Below, piece after piece: positions 46,868 through 59,550 of a stretch of DNA of 64,000 nucleotides. A program made the position numbers and the translations under genes. This DNA comes from Circinella umbellata. Its lineage: Eukaryota > Mucoromycota > Mucoromycetes > Mucorales > Lichtheimiaceae. Where the stretch lies: the NCBI GenBank assembly GCA_025093555.1, contig JAIWNF010000006.1, positions 310,001 to 374,000 of the forward strand, read 5' to 3'. How positions within the stretch are numbered: the stretch's first letter is position 1; the number at the start of each line of letters is the position of its first letter. The notes under the pieces are model-generated. The model searched no databases. It was not told where the DNA came from and saw only the letters and a list, made by a program, of their open reading frames with translations.

Positions 46868-49305
46868 GCTATTATAGAATTGATGAGAAAGAAACGAATT
46901 GACAATTAGAAGTATTATAATTAGTTGAAGCATTCATGAATAATTTTGATATATAAAAAAAAAAGATCTTCTATTTACGTTGAGAATGGTATGTAAATAA
47001 TGTATGAAGTAAAAGAAAAAGAAACAAAAAGGTCACGTCTATTTTTATAGTTTGTGAAATAAAATATATATATATTTTTTTTTTTTGGAAAATTTAACAC
47101 AAAGACTGATATTTGCAAGACAACTACTTGTTTAAAGAGAAAACAAAAGAAAATATAAATCGGCATATGATAAAAAACGTGGTATATCACCTTCCGACTT
47201 CTTCTACTATAATAAGCTTTAGTACATTTTATATCAGAGTGGAGTGATGGCTGTTATTATAATCATTAAAGTGCAACAGAGTGCGCAGCTTCGTTGGAGG
47301 AGTTGTTGATAAAAGTAACACAGTAAAGAAAGAAAATAAAATGTTGCTAACAGTTTACTTAAAAAGTTCTATAGGATGTGTATAACACAATGTTAGTAGT
47401 TATATATATATATATATATATATTGTTATCAAACCCCTTTTTGAAAAAAAAAGATACTCAATGAGTAATAATTCACCTAAAACAACAAGTAGAAAAAAGT
47501 TATATTTCTTGATGTTAAGGTTCCCTCTTAATATACAAAGTCTATTAATTAACTATTACTCCAAATTTATGTATTAACCTTGATGTCAAAAAACCACTTT
47601 CAAGTTTATCTTTCGATATTTTCCATGTAACTTGCAATTGAAGGTTTTTTTAACAGCTTGAGATATTTAACAAGGCTTTTCATCAACTTTTTAATCTTTC
47701 CTAGAGCAGTTTATTCTGTCGGACAGACATATATTACTGCAATACACCAATCCCGCCTACTAATAAAAAGCGTGCTCTTCTTTATTTTTCTTCTCATTAA
47801 TGCTATATACAGGCATGTAGTGCTATACCACTATTTATAAGTATTTCTATTAATAAAGGAAATGCAACTGTACGACAAAGATCCCAATGTAGCCTGTATC
47901 AATTTATATTTATAAAATTTTATAGAATAAAGAGCAACGAATTAAAAAAAAGCTTACATTTATTAGATTTCCAATCATTTTTTTTAACCTTTAAAAGTGT
48001 TATACCATATTCTTTAATATAACAATGATAGAGTTGAATTGTGAGTTGAATTATTACTATTATTATAATTATTATTTTGGGAATTGTTTAATGTTTATTA
48101 GTAGTATTGAAATATAAACTTATTACTTCAAGACTACTTAATTCGAGCAAGGCGTACATAATATTGTAAGAGCCTGAAGCCAAGCCAATCGAATTAATTA
48201 TGTTCTGATTGCGCCACATTAGGCATATTATTGTGTAATTGATGTTTGTGACACGAACATGTTTAATATAGATCATTAAACAAGGGTAAACCTGTTGGTT
48301 TGGTGGGGAAAGAATTTATTATGTGCTTTCTTCTATTTTTATTCTGCTGGCTACAATATTACAGAAATTTGTTAAGCTTTTGACAACCAGATAAAAAGGC
48401 GCATTGAATCTTATTATCAATAAAAACACTGTCTTTTTAATCAAATTAAAAGTCTTTGGCTCAAAATCTTCAAGCAAAAACTTAGAGTGACTTCTTAATC
48501 GATTGGCATGTAATAAGCAAACGGGAAATCTCTTCTATTGTCGGTCATATTTATTCAAGCTAGTAGTAATTACCAGGCAAGTGGGAAATCGATACACTTT
48601 GTTAACAACAAGCAACTGCATGCTACTGTATAAACATAACATTGGCTAAACTACGTGACAAGTCGATTTTAAAAAACAAAATATATCAAGATATAATACT
48701 AGAAGCTATAATTATATATATAATGAACTTGTATATATGTGTACTACGTAAAATTAAACAACGAGTGAGTTGACCATGTAGGTAAACAAATAAGAACGAA
48801 AGTATCAATATAATAGTATAATATGCCTTTTTGTTATAGCACCACTTTTGAATATCATTTAAAGATCTGATAGTAGCTGCGGATAACTAAAAATTGAATT
48901 TGCTATTGTTAATAGTAATAATACCTTTATCATTTGGTCTATTGCTAAATATACAATGTCATTAAGTTCCACAATCATAATAATGGCCTTTTCCTAAAAA
49001 GTCTCTGTGAAAAAAAAGGTATCAATAAGTCGGTGGATCGAAACCAAAAAGATAGGCATTTATTTGACTACGTACTTTTATTATAATAATAGTAAGGATA
49101 CTTATATACATCAATTAGATACAGTGAATTGATAGTTATAAGTATATCACATACAAAATATTTTCAATAAGTACGTACATAATTACTATTATTTAGTCTA
49201 TTTTATCTATATAGAATCGAATAAATATATATTTAATGAAGTAAACAAGCAAAAAAGAAAGAGAGGGTTTTACATAATTTTTCTATAGTCTTCGAGGTAT
49301 ATATG

Positions 49306-49371
<66 letters not shown>

Positions 49372-50446
49372 ATATCTTTTTGTGAAAATAAGCAGGATAT
49401 AGAGAGTTACTACCTCTTTATTCATCCCAAAAGTAGAATATGAAGTAACATATATTAGGAAATATGCTAAATTACCTTTTAACCTCTTTGCGTATAGTAA
49501 TACCTATGTATTTTGAAATTATAATCACAATATACAGGGAAATTGTTACTGGGTAATGCAAATAATGCAAAGCCTCTAGAAATAATTTGTATATGTGGTA
49601 AGGCAAGAAAGGAGCGAGAATAAATAGCAATATATTATTCCATAATACGAACCATCACATAATGTACAGCACAAATACCATCTCAAATAGCGTATGAAAT
49701 AATATATCAGTAAAGAATTTTAACGCTTATTTTAGTCAAACTTCTTTCCGCGCTTCTTGAGGAATCACAACTCTTTGATGCAAACAATTCATAACTCCAT
49801 TTCTTGATTCTTAATAATAGTGAATAGAAAGTTTCACTACATTCCCTTGCTTGTTGTAGTACTTTTTTTTTTCTGTTTAATGTAATAATATCTAAAAATT
49901 GTTTATGTACATACTAACAATAATTGACTAGTCGATACTGTTTTATTTTACACATTTCTAGAAACATAGCAGTGATAAGATGCTTTTTTTTCACTACCAC
50001 TTTAACCATTTGCTGTTTTGACTATACTTTCTTAATCACTAGCAGTAAAGAAATATTAATACCCGTAAACCAAGATAAATTCAAATTGTTAGCGTACCAT
50101 GCTAAGAAAATGATATTCCAATAATTCCAGAAGTATGTGCATAGACTATCCTTTCCGTCCAATTTACTCACTGTTGTTATTTTCTTTATTTCGTGCAAGG
50201 TTTCTTAGTACTAATACATGATAATGGACCCAATCATTGTAATTTTTATCGTTATAATTAATCTTTTCCGTCCCAGATTTCCGTATCATACTTCTCCTAA
50301 TAAATCATGATGTTTCCGCACAATGTAAATATAAACAGTAGTTACAGGTTCTCTTCCATTGAACAAGAAAAAAAAACAAACAGAAAGGCGTTTTATTATT
50401 ATTATTATCGAGTGAAAGTCTTTTATACGTGTTGATATGTTGATGT
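46868..50446. other. 3.6-kb gene-poor region with microsatellites
   Basis: AT-rich. Contains a (TA)n run at 47402-47424 and an (AT)n/(TG)n microsatellite at about 49297-49368 (about 23 TG units). Short frames (such as 47658-47840) show no motif. A small GC-richer patch at 49740-49790 reads as an 18-codon minus-strand frame (MNCLHQRVVIPQEARKEV) that is too short to assign. No gene is supported. Confidence 0.45.
49297..49368. repeat. (AT)n(TG)n compound microsatellite
   Basis: An AT run passes directly into about 23 uninterrupted TG units. A plain dinucleotide repeat in a non-coding region, potentially polymorphic. Confidence 0.9.
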
Positions 50447-50971
50447 CTAATGGTGTGATTCGGGCTATATATTAATATATCATAATGATATAAAAAAAAG
50501 TTCCTCGTATTAATACATATACATAGAAATTCATCGTTGAGTTATCTTTAATGAAACTTACCATGAGAGGAGGAAGGTTGCGTTCCCATTTGGTACCTTC
50601 GGGACCCATGGCCACTATTAATAATAAGGAATTTGATTAATATTTTTTCTTTTTATTTATCATACCTGCGTATATATAAAAATATATACTCTAAAGCGGA
50701 AAACATTGTGTTTAAATTTATATTTCTTACATTTGTAAGGATCAGGGTGAGCCCATTCTTGAAGTTCCTTTTCGGTGTTCTTCAACAAAAGTTGAAGTTC
50801 TTTAGGATTGGTGACATGCTTGTTTGCTTCAAATTGAGCACGAATGTGCAATGCTTGTTGACGCCACAAATCACGTTGAATGGTCCAGTCAAGAGATAAC
50901 TTGAGAGAACGCTTATACAAAGATTGAACGTGAAGTCGATGTGCGTTTTGGAACGTGTTAGCGGCTGACAT
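50447..50971 (-). CDS. NDUFB9: Mitochondrial complex I LYR subunit NDUFB9 (B22)
   Basis: Predicted 103-residue accessory subunit of NADH:ubiquinone oxidoreductase in the inner mitochondrial membrane, matrix-independent arm. Exons: 50731-50971, 50562-50614 and an 18-nt last exon 50447-50464. It has the LYR-family signature as SLYKRSLKLSLDW, then QRDLWRQQALHIRAQFEANKH, and late PYKLAMGPEGTKWERNLPP, all matching NDUFB9 layout (YKRSLR.., RARFEANKH, PGG..ER). The tail is LMPESHH. It is transcribed divergently from the small 78-residue gene, 238 bp between start codons. Confidence 0.9.
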
Positions 50972-51209
50972 GATTTATGTATAGGAGTGGGGGAGGGTTA
51001 AGGTGTTCGTACACTGGACAACTTTTTTTCTCTTTCTTCCACTAATATCTGTTTATTAGAAAATGGAGAGAGGATTCTGAAATTTCCCCATCAAAATTTG
51101 CAGTCACTGGTGACGACAAAGATTCTCTTTTTTCTTCTCCTGCATTATCTTTTCGCTGCTTATCTCGAAATCTTGTTACTGCACCGAAAAAAGAATAAAT
51201 AGAATAAAT
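50972..51209. promoter_or_regulatory. Short divergent promoter region
   Basis: The 238 bp between the start codons of NDUFB9 (minus) and the 78-residue protein (plus) must serve both. It includes a pyrimidine tract (TTTTTTTCTCTTTCTTCC) near 51023-51040 and no clear TATA box. Co-regulation of the two genes is possible but not shown. Confidence 0.45.
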
Positions 51210-51569
51210 ATGGATGATACAAACGTTCAGTTGACTTTGGATCTTGGTACTAAAGCTCTTGTTCATTTAGGAAGACCTTATAAAATTCATTTGTTATGGG
51301 ATCTTGGGCCTAACATTACAATGGCCTGTAAATATTTGGCGGGATCGTTGGTATTATGGAAATCCATTGAGGTAACAATGACGTTATTTTAACGATAACC
51401 TAATTGTGTCAAGTGTTTTCTATACGAACACCCCTAATTCTTTCTATTTTCTCTATTTTTTTTTTTGATTATTTACTATATGAATGTTATATAGTCTATA
51501 ACCAATATATTAGTGGCATGGATATCAACTCGAAAACGTTCAATTCCTCAACCACCAACTAACAAATAA
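51210..51569 (+). CDS. Small conserved-looking protein, 78 residues, function unknown
   Basis: Two exons, 51210-51371 and 51495-51569, joined in phase 0 by good GT/AG sites. The product starts MDDTNVQLTLDLGTKALVHL and contains a weakly hydrophobic stretch around LGPNITMACKYLAGSLVLW (about residues 32-50), then SITNILVAWISTRKRS and a basic proline tail ending PPTNK. I do not recognise the family. Splicing in frame, placement in a gene-dense block and a shared promoter with a mitochondrial complex I gene support a real gene. A small membrane protein, perhaps mitochondrial, is a guess. Confidence 0.7.
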
Positions 51570-51826
51570 AAGAAAAGTTTCTACATCCGTTGTAATATAA
51601 ACAGTTTTTTTTAATCGGCCCGACTACAAGTTGATTACCGAGTTTTCCCAGCATAGATAATAGTAGATTTAATTATTTGTTATCTTATTTCTCAAATATT
51701 TTCTTTCTCTTTCCTTCTTTTATTCGAAACTTTTCATTTTTATTTATATAATTAATTATATATCAAGGTTCTTTTTTTTCATTCTTTTTCTTTCCTTTAC
51801 CCTTTTCTTTTCCGCTTTACATATTG

Positions 51827-52626
51827 ATGAATCCGTTACGAGGACTTCGTAATGTATATAATCGATCTTATAATAAGCGACCCATCATAACGTTATGTAT
51901 TACAAACGGTATTCTCGGAGCTTTGAGTGACGGACTTGCACAAGCAATTACCTATCGCAACAATCATGCACAACAACTACCAGAACAATTAAAGCAACAT
52001 CGTGAAGATTGGCCACCACAACCAAAATATGATGTTTACCGAACCTTTCGATTTGCATTATATAATTTCAGTATTGCTCCACTTGTTGGTAAATGGTATA
52101 TGGTTCTTGATAAATATTTTCCTATGCCTGGTGTAGGAAAACCTGGTCGTGACCTTGTTGCAATCAAACGCATGGTAAATAATAATTTGCTATTAAAGTA
52201 AACAAATAAGTAAACAAATAAGCAAATGATTTTTTTATATATATATTTGATGTGTGATATCTAAGAGTCTTTTCTTACATATAGGTTACAGATCAAGCAA
52301 TTTTTGCACCAAGTAGTTTGGTCATGTTTTTTACTGTCATGGGTTTAATTGAATCTGGCAACTGGCAGGGAGTTCAAGAAAAGTTTCGAGACGCTTATAG
52401 TACAGCATTATTAGCTAACTATTCTGTATGGCCATTAGTTCAATTAATTAATTTCAAGATAATGCCCTTGCAATATCGATTACCTTTCGTAAGTTCACTG
52501 GGTATATTATGGAATGCATATCTGAGTTGGATTAATAATGCATCTAAAAAAGAGGAAGAAGCGATTGAAAAAGAACAAGAAGAGCAACAGCCTCAATTAT
52601 ATCATAAGAAAGAGCAAATAGCATAA
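51827..52626 (+). CDS. Mpv17/PMP22 family membrane protein
   Basis: Predicted 229-residue multi-pass membrane protein of the peroxisomal/mitochondrial inner-membrane Mpv17 family (relatives: yeast Sym1, Mpv17). Exons: 51827-52174 and 52285-52626. The start is the ATG of MNPLRGLRNVYN. Family landmarks are RPIITLCITNGILGALSDGLAQ, then YRTFRFALYNFSIAPLVGKWY, VTDQAIFAPSSLVMFFTVMG, NYSVWPLVQLINFKIMPLQY and the closing WNAYLSWINN. A charged Lys/Glu/Gln tail follows. Members are thought to form channels or support organelle homeostasis; whether this one is peroxisomal or mitochondrial cannot be told. An upstream in-frame TTG is not needed. Confidence 0.92.
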
Positions 52627-52931
52627 AAAAAGTTGATATGTATATATTATATTGTATATTTATACAAAAACGATTCGTATAATAGAAATTTATTATTATA
52701 AATTATATTTTTATTTGATGTGAAATGTTTTTTTTTTCTTCAGTTTAAGACAAGAGAGGATGAGTATAATAAAAGAATGAAAAGGATGAATTAAATTTAT
52801 CTACAAAGATGAGTTTTCTTTTTGAAGGTTGAGTGGTAAGGAAAAGTGTGTAGTATACAGAAATAATAATAGTAATAATAATATATGTCTAGAATAATAA
52901 TCATTGATAAAAAGATGATATAATAATGACA
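52627..52931. other. Convergent spacer between Mpv17 and LYS2 genes
   Basis: About 305 bp holding both 3' flanks. AT-rich with AATAAT runs. No gene or RNA is seen. Confidence 0.5.
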
Positions 52932-55900
52932 TTAGTGTTGAGCACCACTACGTTGTAATAAAGTGACTTCAGCATCCAATTTGGGTAATTCTCTTGCTTT
53001 GACAGTGGGTTCTGGTAAGTAGCCGACCTTGATCAAATAAGCATAGTATAAACCAAGCAAATCATCACCCATACGTGGGCAACTAATACCTTCCTGGGCC
53101 AAAACAGTTTGTGTATGTTTATCATTGAGTTGAGCACTCTTGGTCGAAGTTGGTAAATCATCCAAAACGAAATGCAACAAGGGGAACAAGGAATGATCTT
53201 GAGATTTCAAAGTGAATTCCATCAACTTGTTACGCCAATCAATATATTCAGTTTGGTTACAAGAATAACCATAAGTAGCTAAAGTGCCAAACATATCGTT
53301 ATATGTGAAATCGGATGGATGAGTGACTTGCAATACACCCAATGGGGTGGATACTCGATCGTGGTAAGCGGCAGTACCAACGACAGCGGCAACATAGTCA
53401 ACGGAACAGCAATTGACAACATTGGACATAGAAGGAATATAACCCAATTCAATACATCCCTTAATCAAACGCCAAATGAAATCGTCAGCATTTGTGACAC
53501 CAGTCTTGCTATCACCCAAAATATAACCAGGACGAATAATGGTAGCAGCCATACCACGCTTACGTGCTTCCAAAATAAGCTTTTCAGCAACCCACTTGGA
53601 TTGACCGTAACCAGTATCAAGACCAGTACGAGATCCTTCCAAATCATCTGTTTCAGGAACAGGTTCGGCAAAGTTGACATAATGAGCAGTATCCAAGACA
53701 GAGGTGGATGATACAAAGTGGAACGACTTGGGCTTTTGGTTGGCAGCCAATTTCATACCCCACAAGGTACCAATTACGTTAGCAGCACGCAATTGTTGAT
53801 AAGGATAAACCCAATGAACAAGAGCACCATTATGAACGACAGCATCAGCTTCAGCTGACAACCTGTTCCAGTCAGCTTCAGATAATCCAAGACGATCTTG
53901 ACCAAGATCACCACACACGGCATCAATACGACCAGCCCAGCTATCTTGCCAGACTAAATGACCAACAGCGGCCTTCTTGACACGTTCCATTGCAGAAGCA
54001 CTATCCTTGGCACGCACAATGCAAGCAACACGAGTATTTTCATAAGCAAGCAATTTGGCAAGAATGAATGCACCAAGGAAACCAGTAGCACCAGTCAACA
54101 CAAATGTACGCTTTTCACCGGCTGAAACAGATGGTAAAGGATCATAGGAAGATTGTAAGAATTCTTCAGCAAGTGTATCCAGATCGGCAGCATAATCAAC
54201 AACTTCCTTTTGAACTTCTTCTTCGTTTGCATCATTGGTATTATTGTCAGTGGCTAACAACAAATCATTGTTTTGTAACTTGGAAACTTCACGAGCAAGA
54301 CCACGAATGGTAGGTTCGGCAAAGACCAAATTGAGAGGAGCATCGACTGCAAACTTTTGACGAATTTCAAAAATTAAACGAGTAGCAATTAATGAATGAC
54401 CACCGATATCGAAAAAGTTTTCATCAAGACCAATGACTGGATCAGGAGATGGTAACAATTGTTGCCAGATTTCATGGATTTGACGTTCAGTATCGTTCAT
54501 TTTAGGTAAATTGGCGGCACCTTTGGATTGAGAAGCTGAAGCAGCAGGCTTGTCTTGGAATTGAGCTGTATCAGGGAAAGGTAAAGCGTTCTTGTCTGTC
54601 TTACCATTGGGTGTCAAAGGCATACGAGCAAGAGGAACAAATACGGAAGGAATAGCGTAGGTAGGTAATTTCTTTTTCAAGTAATCACGAACATCCTTGA
54701 TCAAACGACGATATCTGTGACGCGAACGAATATCGTTGGATGCTGTACGATCATCAGCATCAGTAGCGCTTGTACTAGCAAAATCTTCAGTGCCACTTTG
54801 TTCAGGAACAAAATAGGCAACTAAAGTTTGTTCTTCGTTCTTGTCACGACGAACCAAGGTTACATTTTCACGGATCATGGGATGCTGAGACAAATGAGTA
54901 TCAATTTCACCCAATTCAATACGGAAACCACGAATCTTGACTTGATCATCAGCACGACCTGTACATTCGACATTACCATCAGGACGATAACGACCTAAAT
55001 CACCCGATCGATACATACGATCCCGTTTGCCCTTCCAAAATTCACGCCAGGCATCACCTTCTACTAATGATTCATCTTTGCATTCGCCGTTAGGCTCATT
55101 GACAAACCAGTTGGAAATAAACTTTTCAGATGTAGCTTCGGGAAGTCTTAAGTAACCTTCAGATAAACCAGGTGCACGAACATAGATTTCACCAATTTCG
55201 CCAACACCACACATCTTGGTACGATCATGACGGTTGACAACGAGTAATTGTACGTTGACCATACCCTTACCGGCAGCAATGACTTCCTTTTGAGAACTCA
55301 AGAAGGCTGGATGACTTGAACGGGATGGGACAACGTAGTAAGAGACAGAACGTTGCGTTTCGGTGGTACCATACATGTTAATGACAGCAACATTGGGGGC
55401 ATACTTTTGAATACGGGCAGCATCACGCTTAGTAAGGATATCACCGACAAAGAATGCGTTGCGTAAAGAAGGAATTTCATTAGTAGCATGTGAAGATAAT
55501 AATTGACCCATAGCAGGTGTCAAATGAGTAATGGTGACTTCGGATTTGTGCATCCATTCAGCTAAACGGCCAGGAATACCAATATCTTCAGAGGTTGGAA
55601 CATGTAATTCAGCACCAAAGAATAATGGTGTGAAAATATCACGTTGGATTGGATCGTGAGCAATACCAGAAAGCATAGTAAATTTGTCTTCGCTAGAAAT
55701 ACCGAATTTTTCGGCCATCCATGGGTAAAAGTGGGTCAATGAAAAGTGACGACCACGTACACCTAATATACAGAATATACATGTTAACACATCAGCCTTT
55801 GCACTTTATCTCTTTTCTTCTGAGTCTCTAATAACCATATTCCCAGTGCCTAAATAAACCACAAACACTTACCCTTGGGAATACCAGTACTGCCACTAGT

Positions 55901-57501
55901 GAAACTGAGAGTACCAACACTATCAGGACCAATTACAACACCAACATTCTTGGCAGCCTTGTCGCGTACAGAGTCAAGTACATCAGCATTATCCACTGCA
56001 CCACCAGACAATTTACCATCTTTGTGCAACTTGAGCATAGGAATCTCACAAGCAATTTTTTGTTCTTTTTTGATATATTCACGAACGGAATCAGCAATAT
56101 TGCCCGCTTCTTGAATAACAATCAAACCACGGGGCTTAGCAACTTGTAAGTAGATTTCTTGACGAGTAGGTGGATATGCGGGATCTTAAATAGTCATTAC
56201 AAGCATTGTTAGCCTTTTTTATTTTATCATTACCAATACCCTTTTATCCATTTCCTTAATGACTTACCAATGACACTAAAGGTAGCACCTGCTTTCAAAA
56301 CACCCATGATAGCAACAACTAAATCAACACCCCGATAAGCATAAATCATGACGACATCTTCGCGTTGGATGCCATTATTGACCAAATAGTGTGCAACCAA
56401 ATTGGAAGCGTGATGAATATGTTGATATGTATAAACAACCTTAGGATCCATAGGATTATCAGGTGTTTCAACGATACAGGTACGTTCAGGATGTTTTTCA
56501 GCATTTGCAGCGAAAATATCGGGAATAGCACCACGCCACAATGACCAGTGTAAATCCGCAGTAGGGTCGGGTAATGGAGAATCATCAGACTGATAGTCCG
56601 AAAGAGCAATTTGTCCTACAGGAGTTTCTGGTGCGCCTATGGCCGATAATAAGATGGATTCCATTTGAGAGAAAATATATCGAATACGACGAGGTGAGAA
56701 CAAGATTTGATTATACACAATACGAACAGCGGCAGCGACGTTGTTATCATCACCAGTCGTTTGATTAATGAAGATGGTGAGATCAGCAGAGGTAGAGGTT
56801 GATGATAATTGGGACTGAGTAGGAGCATCCGTCTCATTATAGAATCGAACACGGAAAAGTGGTCTTCGGTTATCTGGGTCAGTGCCTTCTTCTACTGCTT
56901 CTACCAATCTTTCAAAGGGAACTTCTTCCTCCAATGCTGTTTCTTCAGCCTATATATATGTTTATTTGTTTGCTTAAAAACTTATTTCCACAGTTTACAA
57001 TAAACACGTATTCTCCTCCTCCCCATGCAAACACACTATTCCTTTTCTCCTTCCATAAAAAAAACTTCCGCGTCATCCTCCTTCTTCCCTTTCAATATTA
57101 TAAAAAGGAAGTTCCTCTTTTTTTTTTTCGTTCCCCATTCCCAAACATTCCATAACTTAATTTATATATACCTCTTTAACCATGCGAATAATATCTTCAA
57201 ATTGTTCATGTGGGTTTACTCTTAAACGAAGCACAAGGGTATTGTTGTCTGGCGAAGAAGAACCAACAGCAAATTCTTCATCACCTGTATAACGTTGCAA
57301 AAGAACAGCAAATGCAGCCAACAATACAGAAGAAAGCGTTTTGTCATCCAATAAAGTATTTGATACATTAAATGTATGTGTTTGTACTTCTTCAACTGTT
57401 CTTGCTGGCAAAGGTCTTGGGTAATCCGTTGGTACAAGTAAATCAGTAAGATTGTCTAAGCGACTTCTACACAGTTGAATTCTTCTATCGATTTCATCCA
57501 T
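52932..57501 (-). CDS. LYS2: L-2-aminoadipate reductase large subunit (lysine biosynthesis)
   Basis: Predicted 1384-residue cytosolic enzyme. It adenylates alpha-aminoadipate, loads it on a phosphopantetheinyl carrier and reduces it with NADPH to the semialdehyde in the fungal lysine pathway. Exons: 57172-57501, 56268-56949, 55873-56184 and 52932-55762. Residues 1-260 are the degenerate condensation-like N-terminus. The adenylation domain follows, with GTLSFTSGSTGIPKG at about 427-441, NMYGTTETQRSV, RSGDLGRYRPDG at about 693-704 and VKIRGFRIELGE. The carrier motif DENFFDIGGHSL places the modified Ser near 898. The reductase domain has VLTGATGFLG at about 996-1005 and the YGQSK catalytic pair at about 1160-1164. 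Length matches yeast Lys2 (about 1390). Activation needs a separate phosphopantetheinyl transferase, not in this window. Confidence 0.97.
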
Positions 57502-59358
57502 ATTATAATGATCTGTAGGAGGAGTGTGTATATATAAAGTGTTGTATGTACAAAAAAGAAAAAAGAAACAAGTTGTCAAAAGAAGTAAAAAAAAAAGTGG
57601 GAAATCAAAAGCTGATGCGCGATTTATATATTATATATGCTGATCAAATTTGGGGGTGAACAGGTTTCAAGATCGAGATTATCAACAGTCACCGCAGTTT
57701 TGACAAATGAAAAACAACTCAGCAAGGACCACCATCTCTTCTTTTTTTGTCGCAGCATATTCCCCATTAGTTCGATTCTCGTGAAAAAACATGGGAAAAA
57801 AAAACAATAAACAGTAACTATCGAAAATAAAATAAAAGATGTATATTATTCTATATGATAAAGCTTTTATATTACCTAAATTGATTTTGTTCATACTTTG
57901 TATAGATTATACTCTTTTTGTCTACAAAATATATTAAGAGAAGTTTGGCATAATTTTTCTTTCAAAGTCCACCACAAAAGAATCAAACTAAGAGATTTTG
58001 ATAATCTACTAAGCTCAAATATTCCGTAAAAATATTTTGCCAGTCCAATATTTTAAATTGGTGGTAACACAAAGCATCTATTTTAACATTTCTAAATCTG
58101 AATATCTTGTAGCAAAAATCATGCATACTTTGTCATTACTATAATGAACTGCAATAATAAAGTAGACACTATCTAATATATGATTTTTAACTGACTAGAA
58201 AAGAAAAGTAAAAATATAGCTAATAGTAAATAAATTAATAATGTATGATTATCTCCCGGTTCAACCTTGACTAAACAATTTATTTGAAGTATCAAGTTTA
58301 TACCTAAAACAAAACCATGAGCAATAATGATACGTGTGTGTGTGTGTGTGGGGGGGGGTTGAGGGTGGGGGGGGGTTGCTGATATGTAAAGCTATCCACT
58401 ATTGAGCAAACTATGCGTAAATTGACAACCTTATCTTACTTTATTACCACTTTTTGTATATCAAAATAAATACCATCCCATTTACGTTCAATTCACACTA
58501 TCAATAAAACATCATGAGGATGAAAAAGGCTGAGAAAAAAAAACATTACATTTGATAGACTAGTACGGTATTCACTTTTAAAGCAGTATTAACAACAAAT
58601 ACAATAGTTGTAAGAGGAACCTTTTCGTTGCCACAAGTCGGACCGGTACAGAATATATTAGGAGCTGTAAAAAAGGAAAGAGAGAAAACATAAAAGACAT
58701 TTACTAGGAGTTACATGTTTCAACTGTCTCAGCTAGGGTAAGTAGTAGTCCTCGTCAAATCGGTTGGCCGCAGCGAGTGATGCTTGGAAACCAAGCAACC
58801 ACATTCCACAATCCCGTCTTGGTTAATTATATAATTATTAATTGAGTTTTCTCTTATTCCTTTGTTTTTTTTATGGCTGCTGTCGTGATTGAGATTGTGT
58901 ATAACAAAAAAAAAATGTGTTTATCTAATGTACGAGTGTTCAAATATTAGAGGGTGTTATGAGAATAAAAAAAACAAAGAAGCATTTTCCATGGCAATAC
59001 GTATCCGAGCGTTTTGACATGTAGATATGTCGAGTTGCATTAGAGTTAAATTTACTTTTGAATATCTTTACAGCAACAAGATAAACTTTTGGAACAGTAT
59101 AATATGTACTGGTTATGTACAGATATAGTAAAATCAAATGAACAATAATACCAGTAATAGTAACATAGGTGTGTCTTTTATTTGCCTTATGGTACACATT
59201 GTAATAATAAAATGAGAATACAGTAGATAGTAATTATTTAAGCTACTAGTAAAATGTTATGTCATAGCTACAACGATGTATGTCGTAAAAATTTGCACAT
59301 ATGGGGTGTATTAAAAACCTCCAGAAATATCTTCCTCAGTACAAAAGTCGCCGCCACA
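57502..59358. other. Intergenic region with G-rich run and a hairpin island
   Basis: The left part is the LYS2 promoter. A (TG)n run passes into G9-TTGA-G3-T-G9 at 58334-58375. A GC-richer patch at about 58730-58830 contains a perfect 7-bp hairpin TGCTTGG-AAA-CCAAGCA (58781-58797). Frames at 57682-57894 and 58940-59197 lack motifs. No gene is supported. Confidence 0.45.
58334..58375. repeat. TG microsatellite and G-tracts, potential quadruplex
   Basis: TG units run into a nine-G tract (58350-58358), then TTGA, GGG, T and a second nine-G tract (58367-58375) on the plus strand. It has four or more G3 blocks with short loops and is the only such G-rich site in the window. Confidence 0.75.
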
Positions 59359-59550
59359 TTAATGCCCACAACCATTAGTATTATATTCATGCGAACAATA
59401 ATAAATACCTAATTGTTCAAAAAAACAACGATAATAACTTGCTTTTGTTTCAAGATAACATCCACCATCACAGCAATCGCTGCTACCCAGTACCGCTGTT
59501 ATTGTTGGCGTAATAAAGAAAAGTAACGAAAAAATCATCACCATCGTCAT
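59359..59550 (-). CDS. Small Cys-rich secreted protein, possibly truncated by an in-frame stop
   Basis: The ATG at 59550 opens a 63-codon frame with a hydrophobic signal-like start (MTMVMIFSLLFFITPTITAV) and a mature part with seven Cys (SSDCCDGGCYLE, YYRCFFEQLG, YYCSHEYNTNGCGH). TAA at 59359-59361 ends it. The same frame continues past the stop for 16 codons (CGGDFCTEEDISGGF then TAA at 59311-59313) with two more Cys. That suggests a longer ancestral protein, readthrough, or an unrecognised intron. It may therefore be a pseudogene. An upstream in-frame ATG at 59610 is also available but would bury the signal segment. Family unknown. Confidence 0.45.
   Translation of the reverse strand: MTMVMIFSLLFFITPTITAVLGSSDCCDGGCYLETKASYYRCFFEQLGIYYCSHEYNTNGCGH

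Noticed and set aside
46316..46909. Plus-strand 197-codon frame
   Set aside because: Antisense to the intronless Cys-rich gene, whose signal peptide and Cys repeats make the minus strand the coding one.
53319..53711. Plus-strand 130-codon frame inside LYS2
   Set aside because: Antisense shadow of the LYS2 reductase domain.
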